Positions 39,301 through 47,633 are shown, numbered from the stretch's first letter. The stretch is 64,000 nucleotides of DNA from Sphingobacterium sp. B16(2022) (GCF_012030425.1 NZ_JAAUVN010000002.1:744001-808000), one strand, 5' to 3'. The notes: generated from the letters alone by a model not told the origin. Numbers and translations are program-made.

Positions 39301-39609
39301 GTTTGGAAGGACGAAACAAGTGCCGCTTGGCAGGGAAAGGAAATAGAGGTAGACCTAAAAGTACCGCAAGGCATGATCGGTTCTCTTTATCTGTTTTTCC
39401 ATGACTGGAATAGTAATGGGCGTGAGGCAGATATCAATTTCGAAGGACGTGACTATACACTCACACGCCATGATAAAGAGGGTAAATGGGTTAAACTTCA
39501 TGTAATGCGAGAAGATTCTAACGATGGCAACTTAAAGCTTAAGATAAAAGGAACGAAAGGACCTAATATTATGCTTTCTAAGCTGTCGCTTGTTGAAGAT
39601 GTCGAATAA
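36376..39609 (+). CDS. GH2 family glycoside hydrolase, beta-galactosidase-like
   Basis: Secreted retaining glycosidase of 1077 residues with a signal ending FSATAQ. Order of domains: sugar-binding jelly roll at about 25-195 (KLDGVWRFRLDEKNVG, GPAWYQMDFVVP, IWNGMVGQVELIA), an Ig-like domain to about 300, a TIM barrel at about 305-620, then long accessory sandwich domains to the end. The acid/base is Glu441 in MSIGNELGNSN and the nucleophile is Glu519 in IAHEIGQWP, the standard GH2 pair. FRGNLDCVHFPLTGYP replaces the FRGTN...CHFP type segment of the family. The specificity could be beta-galactosidase, beta-mannosidase or beta-glucuronidase. It sits between a GH92 and a GH110 enzyme but has its own promoter and terminator. 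Confidence 0.87.
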   Translation: MIKQYLGIFLFLFSLHFSATAQEHQKLDGVWRFRLDEKNVGLAQGWQKQDLDKRITIPGTTDQARYGEKTTGSDFGILTRAYKYYGPAWYQMDFVVPANWKDKRLYLNLERVMWESKVFIDDKEIATYDALSSAHLHDLGYVSPGKHRLTVRVNNDMIHNIGDKGHVYTEYTQSIWNGMVGQVELIAKNATRFQNPQIFTKISPKKLQIKDTLVNEGGKSRNISLSIILSDRKTKDKVFETKKNIDLRGVRQVLDIEEQMPDLVKLWDDMNPNLYTLSIQVLDRKGNLLDRKEMEIGFREIKASKSKITVNGKPVFFRGNLDCVHFPLTGYPAMHVEEWERIFKIYKDYGLNHVRFHSWCPPEAAFQAADRLGLYLQPEVIWLDWWMAADNPGREEMNTKGRPQGLGSNPSADAFTQKEIYRMFASYGNHASFATMSIGNELGNSNFDVMESWLKPYKENDNRRLYAVSSARKITDMDQFIATHYIDKLGGTRGIIGAHTDWDFEKVYSQSKIPVIAHEIGQWPVYPKWDEIKKYTGVLKARNFEEFREQARKNNIEEQNEEFVQASGALNQIMYKHEIESFLRTPSAAGIQLLSMQDYQGQGEALIGWLDVFYDSKGITTPDKFRMHNDTTVTLLRIPKFVWKAEEPFLAKVQLAHYGSTDIQDGIYWSIKDEESRVIAKGTFAKRTFARGSSDLVGEIKTNLSAVQKAGKLTIEVGLENRANKNEWQIWVYPTVKKEETKKVYVANRFDAKTEEVLKNGGTVLLDASDLGNLESSDIISYYPLYWSLTFFPGQGKNTIGMIVRDKHPAFKSFPTDSHSDWQWQHIYGGARAFYINEFPASYRPLAQPVDDFHRNNKLASIFELKVGNGKLLVTGFNIQDEKNIVSQQLRSSLLAYAASDDFDPSYGRDASLLRKTFTYIEPLKTAVPSEFSKAVLYVEAGKLSKKINQNIDWTKDLDQSESKKGTTYTVKADGVWKDETSAAWQGKEIEVDLKVPQGMIGSLYLFFHDWNSNGREADINFEGRDYTLTRHDKEGKWVKLHVMREDSNDGNLKLKIKGTKGPNIMLSKLSLVEDVE

Positions 39610-39627
39610 TATATATCAACGTGTTAT

Positions 39628-39658
39628 AAAAAGGCCTTCCTATTCGGAAGGCCTTTTT
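39628..39658 (+). terminator. Rho-independent terminator after the GH2 gene
   Basis: A perfect 13-bp stem (39628-39640 and 39646-39658) with a 5-nt loop and a T tract. Confidence 0.92.
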
Positions 39659-40003
39659 ACGTATCATCCATTTATGATATGTCAAAATGGATATCTCGAT
39701 TAAAAATTATCATATATTAACCTATTTGATAACGAAATTTAAATCAGTGGAGCACCTTGTAATACGTCAACAGATAGATGTTGTATTTAGTTTTGCTAAA
39801 CATTTTGTGTTTTTTAATATGTAATTGACTGTTTATTAATATAAAATTTACATTAGAGTTTACTTATGTTAAATTTTTGTTTATAAATTTGAAATTAATC
39901 CATGTTGTTTTTTGTATGCTATTTACATCTTTAAGTGGAATGATTTAATAATGGGAAGAACTACAATTAATGGCAATTAACGTAATTAAAGAACCAAATA
40001 TTT
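39659..40003. other. AT-rich gap before the phosphodiesterase gene
   Basis: A TAAATTTG element at 39884-39891 fits TAnnTTTG and would give a leader of about 105 bases. Nothing else is evident. Confidence 0.4.
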
Positions 40004-40918
40004 ATGATGAAAATGAAAAAAATTATCGCAATTAATTTATTGTTGATTTTGACCACTGTTTGTACAGCGCTAGCTGGTGGACCTAAAAGTAAGCGAATAG
40101 TAATGATCGCATTGGACGGAATTTCTGTCGAAGGATTCAAGCAGGCACATACACCAAATCTTGATGCTTTAATGGCAGAAGGAGCATTATCGATGACTAC
40201 TAGGGGGGTCATGCCTTCCGTAACCCTTCCAAATTGGACCAGTCATCTTACTGGAAGTGGGCCAGAACAGCACGGAGTAGTAGATAATGGCTGGCAGATC
40301 GATAAATTTAAGTTACCGGCAGTGGTAAAAGATGCTCAGGGCTATTACCCTTCTGTATTTACCGTTGTCAAAGAACAAATGCCAAATGTTAAAACTGCCT
40401 TTTACTATAACTGGATTAATCTCTTCTACCCGCATAATCAGAAAAATTTTGATGAAGTTAGCTACTTAAAAGATGATGCCTATATTGAAAATTACGATAA
40501 AGCATTTAATTTTATTGTGAAAAATAAGAAAGATCCAACCCTTGTATTCCTTTACTCAGTACATACCGATCATGCCGGGCATAGTCATAAATGGATGTCT
40601 CCAGAATACATCAAATCGATTGAAGAAGCTGACGTGCAAATAGGCATATTTTTAGAGAAAATGAAAAAAGAAGGTCTATATGAGGGCACCAATTTTATGT
40701 TCTTATCAGATCATGGTGGTATTGAATATGGACATGGCGGTGTAAGTGTCGATGAGATGATCGTACCATGGGGAGTTATAGGACCAAAAATTAAGAAAGG
40801 ATTAAAAATTGAAGAACCTAACAATACGGTAAATACGGCAGCTATGATCTTGCATTTGTTTGGACTTAAAAAGCCCTTAGCGTGGACAGGGGAAGTGCTG
40901 GAATCTGTGTTTAAATAG
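40004..40918 (+). CDS. Exported type I phosphodiesterase/nucleotide pyrophosphatase family protein
   Basis: Alkaline-phosphatase-superfamily enzyme of 304 residues, hydrolysing a phosphodiester or phosphomonoester outside the cytoplasm. The signal ends TALAGG. Two-metal ligands are all visible: Asp38 in MIALDGIS, the nucleophile Thr74 in PSVTLPNWTSHLTG, HTDHAGHSH, FLSDHGG and GHGG. This pattern is that of ectonucleotide pyrophosphatases/phosphodiesterases (PF01663), in a compact form without added domains. The natural substrate is not evident. Its position among glycosidases suggests that it removes phosphate-linked decorations or salvages nucleotides, as inference. Confidence 0.87.
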   Translation: MMKMKKIIAINLLLILTTVCTALAGGPKSKRIVMIALDGISVEGFKQAHTPNLDALMAEGALSMTTRGVMPSVTLPNWTSHLTGSGPEQHGVVDNGWQIDKFKLPAVVKDAQGYYPSVFTVVKEQMPNVKTAFYYNWINLFYPHNQKNFDEVSYLKDDAYIENYDKAFNFIVKNKKDPTLVFLYSVHTDHAGHSHKWMSPEYIKSIEEADVQIGIFLEKMKKEGLYEGTNFMFLSDHGGIEYGHGGVSVDEMIVPWGVIGPKIKKGLKIEEPNNTVNTAAMILHLFGLKKPLAWTGEVLESVFK

Positions 40919-40937
40919 AGAAATAGTTATAGTGATG

Positions 40938-40980
40938 AAAGCCAGTCAAAGGAAATCCATTTTCTTTAACTGGCTTTTTT
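40938..40980 (+). terminator. Rho-independent terminator after the phosphodiesterase gene
   Basis: Outer 9-bp stem (40938-40946 and 40969-40977), inner 4-bp AAAG/CTTT pairing, then a T tract. Confidence 0.85.
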
Positions 40981-41097
40981 TGATGTTTATGTTAAATGGG
41001 CATGTTTTAATGTCAACATAGCACTAATAGATGGTAAAATAGTGTCTTTTACTTTTAGTGGAAAGCGCTATTTTAGAAGTAATTGGAGAAACACTAT

Positions 41098-42927
41098 ATG
41101 AATAAAATATTGGGCCAGGCGATTCTTTTTTTGATGGTATTCTTTGTAACGGTTGGTCATGGAGCACTTGCGCAGACAATTCAAGCAAATGAGCATGGCC
41201 TACAACCCAATACATTTGTAGATGTATCTGCTGCGATGCAACAGGTGTTAAAGCAGTGTAAAGATAAAAAAGCGAAGAAACTTGTCTTACAACCGGGACG
41301 TTATGATTTTTGGCCTGAGAAAGCTGCGCAAAGAAAATTATATATTACCAATAGTTCCTCAGAAACAGAATGGCCAGATAAAACCAAACATATCGGAATG
41401 TTAATAGAAGATATGCATGATCTGGTGGTAGAAGGAAATGGTGCCGAATTTGTATTCTATGGTAAAATGACTACATTTTCCATTATCCGAAGTCAGAATA
41501 TTCGTTTGCAGGATCTGACTATTACCTTTGAACGACCTACGATGTCCGAAATGACCATAAAAGAAGTAGGTGCAGGATATCTGGTCGCTCAAGTAAATCC
41601 CACATCGACCTACACGCTCAAGAATAATAAGTTATTTTGGTATGGGGAGGGTTGGACACCCGGAGACCATTTACACACGATGATGGTAGATACGGCACAG
41701 GGGATAAGTCTTTATAGTAAATATGAACCATTAGCCAAGGCCAGAGTAAAAGAAATAGCACCCAATATTTTGCGTTTTGAGGGGGAACTAAAGGCTGATT
41801 ATAAAGTTGGGGGTATATTAAGTATGCGTAATACTGTTCGGGACGAAGTTGGGGGATTTATCTATCGGTCTAAAAACATCAAACTCTTTAATCTCACCAT
41901 GAACTATATGCATGGCATTGGTATTACCTCTCAGTTTTCCGAAAATCTGGATTATGAACAAGTAAAAGTCGTGCCCGTTAAAGGAAGGTCTATTGCTGCT
42001 TTTGCTGACGGGATGCAGTTTTCGGGTTGCAAAGGGAAGATCAAAGTTTCCAACTGTCATTTTAAAGGCCTGCATGATGATCCGATCAATGTTCACGGAA
42101 CATATCTACAGATCGCTGAAATTGTATCTCCGAAAGAATTAATAGTCGAATTTAAACATCATCAATCTTACGGCTTTGATGCTTTTACACTTCATGATAC
42201 GATTAGTATTGTGAGTAGAGAGGCTATACAACCATTGGGACAGTTAACGGTTACAGGTATTGAAACATTATCTTTAACTAAAATTCGATTGAAATTGAAT
42301 GGTAGTATACCTACAAATACAAAAATTGGCGATGCCGTTGAAAACTTAACATGGACGCCCGAAGTCGATATTCGTAACAGTCGATTTGAACGGACTAATG
42401 CAAGGGGGATATTGGTAACAACTCCACGTAAGGTACATATTGAAGGTAATATATTTTACCGGACAGGGATGCACGGTATTTTGATCGCAGGAGATGTGAA
42501 CAGCTGGTTTGAGTCAGGGGCTGTTAGCGATGTGACCATTAAAAATAATTCATTTGTTGAATGTGGCTACAATCTACCTGGATTTAATTATGCAATCGCC
42601 ATCCTTCCTGAAAACAAAGTGCAGCTAAAAGGACATTATGTTCACCGTAATATAAACATTCTTGACAATGACTTTAAGGTTTTTTCTCCTTATGTGTTAC
42701 GGGCAAAAAGTGTTGATGGTCTTCAATTTGAAAGAAATCGGATAGCAGTTAGTACTTCTAATTTTCCTTTAGCTGTAGATTCAAACCAGACTATTCCAGC
42801 CATCGTATTGGATAACTGCCAGCATGTGGTGATCAAAAATAATACAGCGACAGCAGGAGATGATTTGTCACTAGGTATCCATAATATGAGTAAAAGTGAT
42901 GTTAAGACAGATCTTAAAATACGTTAA
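41098..42927 (+). CDS. GH110 family alpha-1,3-galactosidase
   Basis: Secreted right-handed beta-helix enzyme of 609 residues that removes alpha-1,3-linked galactose, as in blood-group-B-type and Galili structures. The start is the ATG at 41098 (MNKILGQAILFL), with a signal ending GALAQ. An upstream TTG is less likely. The repeated strand pattern starts at LVVEGNGAEFVFYG and continues to SNFPLAVDS. Asp304 (FADGMQF), Asp327 and Asp328 (LHDDPINVHGTY) have the spacing 23 and 24 of the catalytic trio D321, D344, D345 known in a characterised GH110 enzyme. GH110 members are known from gut bacteria such as Bacteroides. The neighbouring fucosidase fits a blood-group-type glycan target. Confidence 0.9.
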   Translation: MNKILGQAILFLMVFFVTVGHGALAQTIQANEHGLQPNTFVDVSAAMQQVLKQCKDKKAKKLVLQPGRYDFWPEKAAQRKLYITNSSSETEWPDKTKHIGMLIEDMHDLVVEGNGAEFVFYGKMTTFSIIRSQNIRLQDLTITFERPTMSEMTIKEVGAGYLVAQVNPTSTYTLKNNKLFWYGEGWTPGDHLHTMMVDTAQGISLYSKYEPLAKARVKEIAPNILRFEGELKADYKVGGILSMRNTVRDEVGGFIYRSKNIKLFNLTMNYMHGIGITSQFSENLDYEQVKVVPVKGRSIAAFADGMQFSGCKGKIKVSNCHFKGLHDDPINVHGTYLQIAEIVSPKELIVEFKHHQSYGFDAFTLHDTISIVSREAIQPLGQLTVTGIETLSLTKIRLKLNGSIPTNTKIGDAVENLTWTPEVDIRNSRFERTNARGILVTTPRKVHIEGNIFYRTGMHGILIAGDVNSWFESGAVSDVTIKNNSFVECGYNLPGFNYAIAILPENKVQLKGHYVHRNINILDNDFKVFSPYVLRAKSVDGLQFERNRIAVSTSNFPLAVDSNQTIPAIVLDNCQHVVIKNNTATAGDDLSLGIHNMSKSDVKTDLKIR

Positions 42928-43059
42928 TAAGAATAGGATCCAGTTTGTAAAATATTTAGGCAATTGTGATTGAATGTAAATGTGTGGGTTGTTTATTTTG
43001 TAGAAACAATATTAATGCAACTATTGTATTTTATGAACTGTATGCCAAAGGAAATACAC

Positions 43060-43110
43060 TATAAAAAGCAAAGCGGGCTGAAATAATTCCAGCCCGCTTT
43101 GCTTTTTATA
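43060..43110. terminator. Bidirectional terminator with perfect 21-bp stem
   Basis: Positions 43060-43080 pair exactly with 43090-43110 around a 9-nt loop. It lies between the convergent GH110 and lipoprotein genes. Confidence 0.93.
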
Positions 43111-43119
43111 AATTTTATC

Positions 43120-43611
43120 TTATTTAAGACTATCAACCTGCGTAGCATCTAATGCTTCAGTAATCCTTTTATAAGTGCCTGCTAGCGATCCGCCACCCGA
43201 GCAGTAATAATTTAAAACTCCATCATCTTCAGATTTTTCTGGTGCTATCGTTAAAGAAGTACCATCGAAAGTAAATAATACATTCTTTCCTTGAAGTGAG
43301 GCCTGATAAACTCCCTCTTTAATTTTGGTTGCATTTTTATCAAGTGTACAAGTCGGTTTTTTCTTGTCAGCACGAGATCTCACCTGTATCGTGATACTGC
43401 TGTCCTGTTCGCTTTTAATCGTGACACCAACCCAGTCAAATCCCTCTCTTCTTTTATCATATTCAGCAGTTACATAATTACCGTCTATGGTTAATGCAGG
43501 AGCCGTTTCAGTCGCTGCTGCCGGTGCTTGGGTTTTGGAAGTTGGTTGATTGCAGCTACTGAGTGTCAAAAGGAAAAATCCGGACACAATCATGCTTTTT
43601 AGAATATACAT
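43120..43611 (-). CDS. Short lipoprotein, tandem copy of the N-terminal domain of the next gene
   Basis: Lipoprotein of 163 residues with a signal ending TLSSC (Cys20). The mature domain (LTIDGNYVTAEYDKRREGFDW, RSRADKKKPTCTLD, LNYYCSGGGSLAGTYKR) is almost the same as the first 165 residues of the protein at 43680-44666. The signal sequence and about 60 upstream bases are nearly identical between the two, so the pair arose by recent tandem duplication. This copy ends before the C-terminal domain present in the neighbour. Four cysteines including CTLD and YYCSGGG suggest a disulphide-held fold. Function unknown; relation to lysozyme-inhibitor-type proteins is suggested only by the neighbour. 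Confidence 0.75.
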   Translation of the reverse strand: MYILKSMIVSGFFLLTLSSCNQPTSKTQAPAAATETAPALTIDGNYVTAEYDKRREGFDWVGVTIKSEQDSSITIQVRSRADKKKPTCTLDKNATKIKEGVYQASLQGKNVLFTFDGTSLTIAPEKSEDDGVLNYYCSGGGSLAGTYKRITEALDATQVDSLK

Positions 43612-43679
43612 TTGAAGTGATTTTATAGTTGCTTTAGTATAGCAAAAGGCCGACCAAACTACGTCTAAATGAAAAAAAA

Positions 43680-44666
43680 TTAAAATTCGCTAACCTTCTT
43701 GACTACCAATTTTCGGGAAGCCTCTCCATCTTTTAGTTCATACTCGATTTGACGTGTTTTACCTGTTGGTTTTGCATTTGTATCACGATCTTTATATATC
43801 GGGAAACGCTGTGCCAGAGATGTTTCTACCATAGCGAACTCATCATGCCCTTGATAACCTTGATTTATCTTAGCGTTTTCAGATACTGAGGGAAAGAATA
43901 TTGTACTCATCGATTTACCGTTATTAACGGAATAGCCAATTACATTTCCATAACTTCCACTGCCATGAGATTGCGTATAAATAAGTAATTCTGGATATCC
44001 ATCGCTATTCATATCTTCTATTTCTGCATTTAAAACTGTCTCTCCAGTGATATCATGAGTTACGATTTGGTTGTCAACACTAAGACCGGCAGGAGTAATA
44101 CTTAATTGTTCTTTTCCATCTTTGTTGATACTTTGTATATCGAAAGTGATACCTTGAAGACTTAAAGTTTTTTGATAGGAGGTTTTATCTATTTGCGTTG
44201 GATCCAGTGCTTCAGCATTTTTCTTGTATGTTCCAGCTAAAGATCCTCCACCTGAACAGTAGAAATTTAATACTGCTGCATCAGCAGGATTTTCTGGTGT
44301 AATCGTCAAACTAGTTGCATCAAATGCAAATAATACTGCTTTCCCTTCTAAAGTTGCTCTGTATGTATTATCTTTTGTTTTCGTTGCTTTCGCATCAAGT
44401 GTACAAGTCGGTTTTTTATTGTCGGCACGGGACCTAACCTGTATCGTAATGCTGCTGTCCTGTTCGCTTTTAATAGTAACACCAACCCAGTCAAATCCCT
44501 CCGCTCTTTTATCATATTCAGCAGTAACATAATTGCCATCAATGGTTAATGTTGGTGCCGTTTCGGACGGTGCTGCCGGGGCTTGGGTTTTGGAAGTTGG
44601 TTGATTACAGCTGTTAAGTGTCAAAAGGAAAAATCCGGACACAATCATGCTTTTTAGAATATACAT
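43680..44666 (-). CDS. Lipoprotein with C-terminal PliI-like domain
   Basis: Lipoprotein of 328 residues, signal ending TLNSC (Cys20). The ATG at 44666 aligns with the paralogue's start (MYILKSMIVSGFFLL), which rules out a longer frame from 44747. Domain 1 (residues about 38-165) is shared with the 163-residue neighbour. Domain 2 (about 170-328) has KTLSLQGITFDIQSI, IEDMNSDGYPELLIYTQSHG, SGSYGNVIGYSV, QGYQGHDEFAMVE and RFPIYKDRDTNAKPTGKTR, which fits the PliI-type periplasmic lysozyme-inhibitor family as I know it. In that family the protein protects against invertebrate-type lysozyme. The assignment is from memory of motifs. It is single with its own upstream region. Confidence 0.7.
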   Translation of the reverse strand: MYILKSMIVSGFFLLTLNSCNQPTSKTQAPAAPSETAPTLTIDGNYVTAEYDKRAEGFDWVGVTIKSEQDSSITIQVRSRADNKKPTCTLDAKATKTKDNTYRATLEGKAVLFAFDATSLTITPENPADAAVLNFYCSGGGSLAGTYKKNAEALDPTQIDKTSYQKTLSLQGITFDIQSINKDGKEQLSITPAGLSVDNQIVTHDITGETVLNAEIEDMNSDGYPELLIYTQSHGSGSYGNVIGYSVNNGKSMSTIFFPSVSENAKINQGYQGHDEFAMVETSLAQRFPIYKDRDTNAKPTGKTRQIEYELKDGEASRKLVVKKVSEF

Positions 44667-44975
44667 TTGATGTGATTTTATAGTTACTTTAATATAGCAA
44701 AAGGCCGACCAAACTGATGTATAAATGAAGAAACATAGAAATATCATGATTTTAAAATTCCCTGTAGCCTGTATTATTGAAGATCGGATAATATAGCATT
44801 ATAACGGGTTAATATAGTTTCATTTAATTGTTTTCTATCCGACTAACTTTATCCTGATTATCAATGATTGCCTGAGATAAAAAAATGATTGATGGTATCT
44901 GCCATAATGTTACAAATTTTCTTACGCTCAAGTAGAAATTATAAACGATTTAAAATTTAGCATTCAAAATAAATT
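44667..44975. other. Divergent intergenic region
   Basis: Holds promoters of the PliI-like lipoprotein and of the fucosidase gene. The left 70 bases are a near copy of the region upstream of the 163-residue paralogue (43612-43679). No other feature seen. Confidence 0.45.
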
Positions 44976-46025
44976 ATGATCAATAAGAAAAACATCCTCG
45001 TGTTGATGCTTTTAGCGATAGGTTCCTATACCTTTGGGCAATCAAAGGTACATGTGCCGGCATCATCTGCACAGCCTAGCAAATATCAGTTGGAGCAAAT
45101 CAAGCGTAAATATGGCATGTTCGTGCATTTTGGTATCAATACTTTTCATAATGAGGAATGGACAGATGGATCAAAACCAGCCTCCTCTTATAGTCCAACC
45201 ACAATCGACGCGAAGCAGTGGGTAGCTACAGCCAAAAATTCGGGAATGAAATATATTATCCTAGTTGCCAAACATCATGATGGTTTCTGTCTTTGGGATA
45301 GTAAATATACGGAGTATGATGTTGCCAATTCTGGTAATAAAACAAATGTTGTAGCAGCTATAGCTAAAGAGTGTGAGGAACAAGGTATCCGTTTAGGACT
45401 TTATTATTCACTATGGGACCGGAAAGAAAATGGAGATGTAAAGAATGTTAAAGCAGACTTTGCCTACAATAAATATATGCTGAACCAAATCAATGAACTA
45501 CTGGAGCTGGCGCAGAAACATACTAAAGTGGTCGAGTTATGGTTAGATGGAGGTTGGGAAAAAGAAAATTACCGTTGGCCTATTCAGCAACTTTATTCAA
45601 ATGTAAAAGAGCGTGCGCCGCAATGTCAAGTAGGAGTTAATTGGACCATCGGTTCTCCAAAAAATGTTGACCAGCATCCTGTACTTCCAAATGACCAGCA
45701 GGAGTACTTCCCGATCCGTTATTTTCCGAGTGATTTCCGCTTAGGGGATCCCTATCTTCCTAAAGATCCAGATCCAAAATTATTTGTTAACCAAGGGCAG
45801 GTTTATTATATGCCGTTTGAAACAACAGTAGTTTTGGGAAAAAGATGGTTTTACCATACGGATGATAATACGCCTCGTCCTGTTGCAGAACTAGCCGATC
45901 TATATCATAAAGCAACTGCCCAGGATAATATTTTGATTCTAAACGTAGGTCCAAATCGTGAAGGTCGTGTCAAAGATACTGACGTTGATGTACTGCAAAA
46001 ACTAAAAGTAAATCTAGGGTTTTAA
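44976..46025 (+). CDS. GH29 family alpha-L-fucosidase
   Basis: Secreted retaining alpha-L-fucosidase of 349 residues, signal ending SYTFGQ. The barrel opens with KYGMFVHFGINTFHNEEW, followed by AKHHDGFCLWDSKYTEYDV, GLYYSLWDRKE and the nucleophile Asp191 in VELWLDGGWEK. The late motif DNILILNVGPNREGRV is the GH29 signature near the end of the barrel. It is shorter than many GH29 enzymes because it has no C-terminal sandwich domain, as in the single-domain GH29-B group that prefers branched alpha-1,3/4-fucose; that subgroup assignment is tentative. It lies in a cluster with GH110 and GH2 enzymes and ends at a strong terminator. Confidence 0.92.
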   Translation: MINKKNILVLMLLAIGSYTFGQSKVHVPASSAQPSKYQLEQIKRKYGMFVHFGINTFHNEEWTDGSKPASSYSPTTIDAKQWVATAKNSGMKYIILVAKHHDGFCLWDSKYTEYDVANSGNKTNVVAAIAKECEEQGIRLGLYYSLWDRKENGDVKNVKADFAYNKYMLNQINELLELAQKHTKVVELWLDGGWEKENYRWPIQQLYSNVKERAPQCQVGVNWTIGSPKNVDQHPVLPNDQQEYFPIRYFPSDFRLGDPYLPKDPDPKLFVNQGQVYYMPFETTVVLGKRWFYHTDDNTPRPVAELADLYHKATAQDNILILNVGPNREGRVKDTDVDVLQKLKVNLGF

Positions 46026-46054
46026 TAACATATTTTATCTAACCAAAGGAATTG

Positions 46055-46112
46055 ACATCATCAAAGAAGGGACATAGCGACTACTATGGGTCTTCTTTGA
46101 TGATGTTTTTTT
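46055..46112. terminator. Bidirectional terminator after the fucosidase gene
   Basis: A perfect 15-bp stem (46055-46069 and 46092-46106), an inner CATAG/CTATG stem, then a T run. It separates convergent genes. Confidence 0.9.
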
Positions 46113-46129
46113 ATAGCATCGTATATTAC

Positions 46130-47443
46130 CTAAGGCAGACTTTCCATTTTGAAATTAGAAAATTTACCTATTCCGGAAAACATAAGATTGGCACCTAAGA
46201 TATTGCCGATTGAGTTTTCATAATGGGTTTGAAATACTTTTTGACCTTCAATATATAGCGTAACCACTTTGTTGATAATAGTGAGCTTAATATGTCCTCC
46301 ATTAGAAAGATTATGTCCTAAGGTCCGTAAATCTTCAGATTTGCCACTTTTATACTTCTCCGAAAACTTGTATGAGCTCCATGCCGTACATTCGGGTTTC
46401 ATAAGTGATAATTCGTGCCGGTCTTTTTCTCCATATAACGTAATATCCACCTGAGAACACCTTACTCCGGGTCTTTCTTTAGAAGTTGTAATGAAAGCCT
46501 CCAGCATCATATTATCGCCAGATATTGCTGTTGGTTGCATGTTTGCATAATGTGTGAAAAAAGTACGTACGGTATCAACTCCAGCGGTTAATATTTGGTG
46601 AATACTAAGGTTAGGGGGAATCTGCCGATTAATACTTTTGGGTAATAAAATTGGATAAACACGGGTGGTGTCATATTGGATCTGAGCAGTAGCCTCCCAA
46701 CCATCAGTAGCTAAAAAAACTCTTGCTGTATCGATTATTCTATTTTTATAATATAGTATAGGAAAATAAACTCCAGGTAATTCGTAGTAATGTATTAAAG
46801 TGCTGTCTGAAAATCTAGACCGGCCCCGTTTTCCATCTTTAAATTCAATTTCGTAGTCTGATAAACGGATATGTTCATCGTCTTTTGGTATAAGTTTAAA
46901 TATTGCCGAGTGTGGGGTATGGCCCTCCGGATTCAGACATTTCAAATAAACAGCTGGATTTTTTTCACTTCTTGGCCACCATGTCCAAACAGCAGTCAGC
47001 AGTACGAGAGCAACTAAACACGCAAAAATAAAGAGACGATTAACACCTGTTTTTTTTGATGGACTTATTTCATTTGTTTTCGTTTCAGGAGCTATTCTAT
47101 TATCGGCAACTTCCAAAGGTTCGAAAGTTTCTTTAGCATTTTGGACTTTCTCAAACTCCTGCCAATCCCGGAATCCGACAAATGCAGCAAGAGCGTCTCT
47201 TGTCGCTTTTTGTGGATAATAACGTTCAGTCGTTTTGAGTTTTCCAAAGATTCTTTTTAACGTGTTTTCACTGATCAGTACTTTCGTTTCCCGCCTCAGC
47301 TGTGCACTCAATTGAACATAATCACTATTCTTCCATAGTTCACTTTTCGTCTTTCCAAATTTGGAAGCAACCTCTTGACAACAAAGCTCCAACAATCTGA
47401 AGTCATTACCAATTTTGTCTTGTCCAAAGTTGTTTTTACTCAT
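46130..47443 (-). CDS. Membrane-spanning helix-turn-helix-like sensor protein
   Basis: A 437-residue protein with three parts. Residues 1-100 form a cytoplasmic helical domain found in Bacteroidota regulators (LCCQEVASKFGKTKSELW, ISENTLKRIFGKLKT, YYPQKATRDALAAFVG). Residues 137-156 are one transmembrane helix (FIFACLVALVLLTAVWTWW). Residues 160-437 are an extracytoplasmic beta-rich region ending in a concanavalin-like fold (GHIKLTIINKVVTLYIEG, GANLMFSGIGKFSNFKME). The layout suggests a one-component sensor that binds a ligand outside and acts on DNA or a partner inside. Its exact DNA-binding mode is not shown. It lies divergent from the 836-residue secreted protein and convergent with the fucosidase gene, so it may control either. 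Confidence 0.7.
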   Translation of the reverse strand: MSKNNFGQDKIGNDFRLLELCCQEVASKFGKTKSELWKNSDYVQLSAQLRRETKVLISENTLKRIFGKLKTTERYYPQKATRDALAAFVGFRDWQEFEKVQNAKETFEPLEVADNRIAPETKTNEISPSKKTGVNRLFIFACLVALVLLTAVWTWWPRSEKNPAVYLKCLNPEGHTPHSAIFKLIPKDDEHIRLSDYEIEFKDGKRGRSRFSDSTLIHYYELPGVYFPILYYKNRIIDTARVFLATDGWEATAQIQYDTTRVYPILLPKSINRQIPPNLSIHQILTAGVDTVRTFFTHYANMQPTAISGDNMMLEAFITTSKERPGVRCSQVDITLYGEKDRHELSLMKPECTAWSSYKFSEKYKSGKSEDLRTLGHNLSNGGHIKLTIINKVVTLYIEGQKVFQTHYENSIGNILGANLMFSGIGKFSNFKMESLP

Positions 47444-47633
47444 GATTAATTTATTGGTAATAAGGATATTAAGTTGTTGTTAATAATGGTTTTTGTTTGT
47501 ACAGAAATGGCTTCCTTAATCAGGATAATCTTAATTAATTTTGCTCGTAGGATGATCGTTCCATGCGTTATATCCTGATTAGTACAAACCAAATATAAGA
47601 ATTAAAAACTTTTATTATAAGCCACTTTAATAC

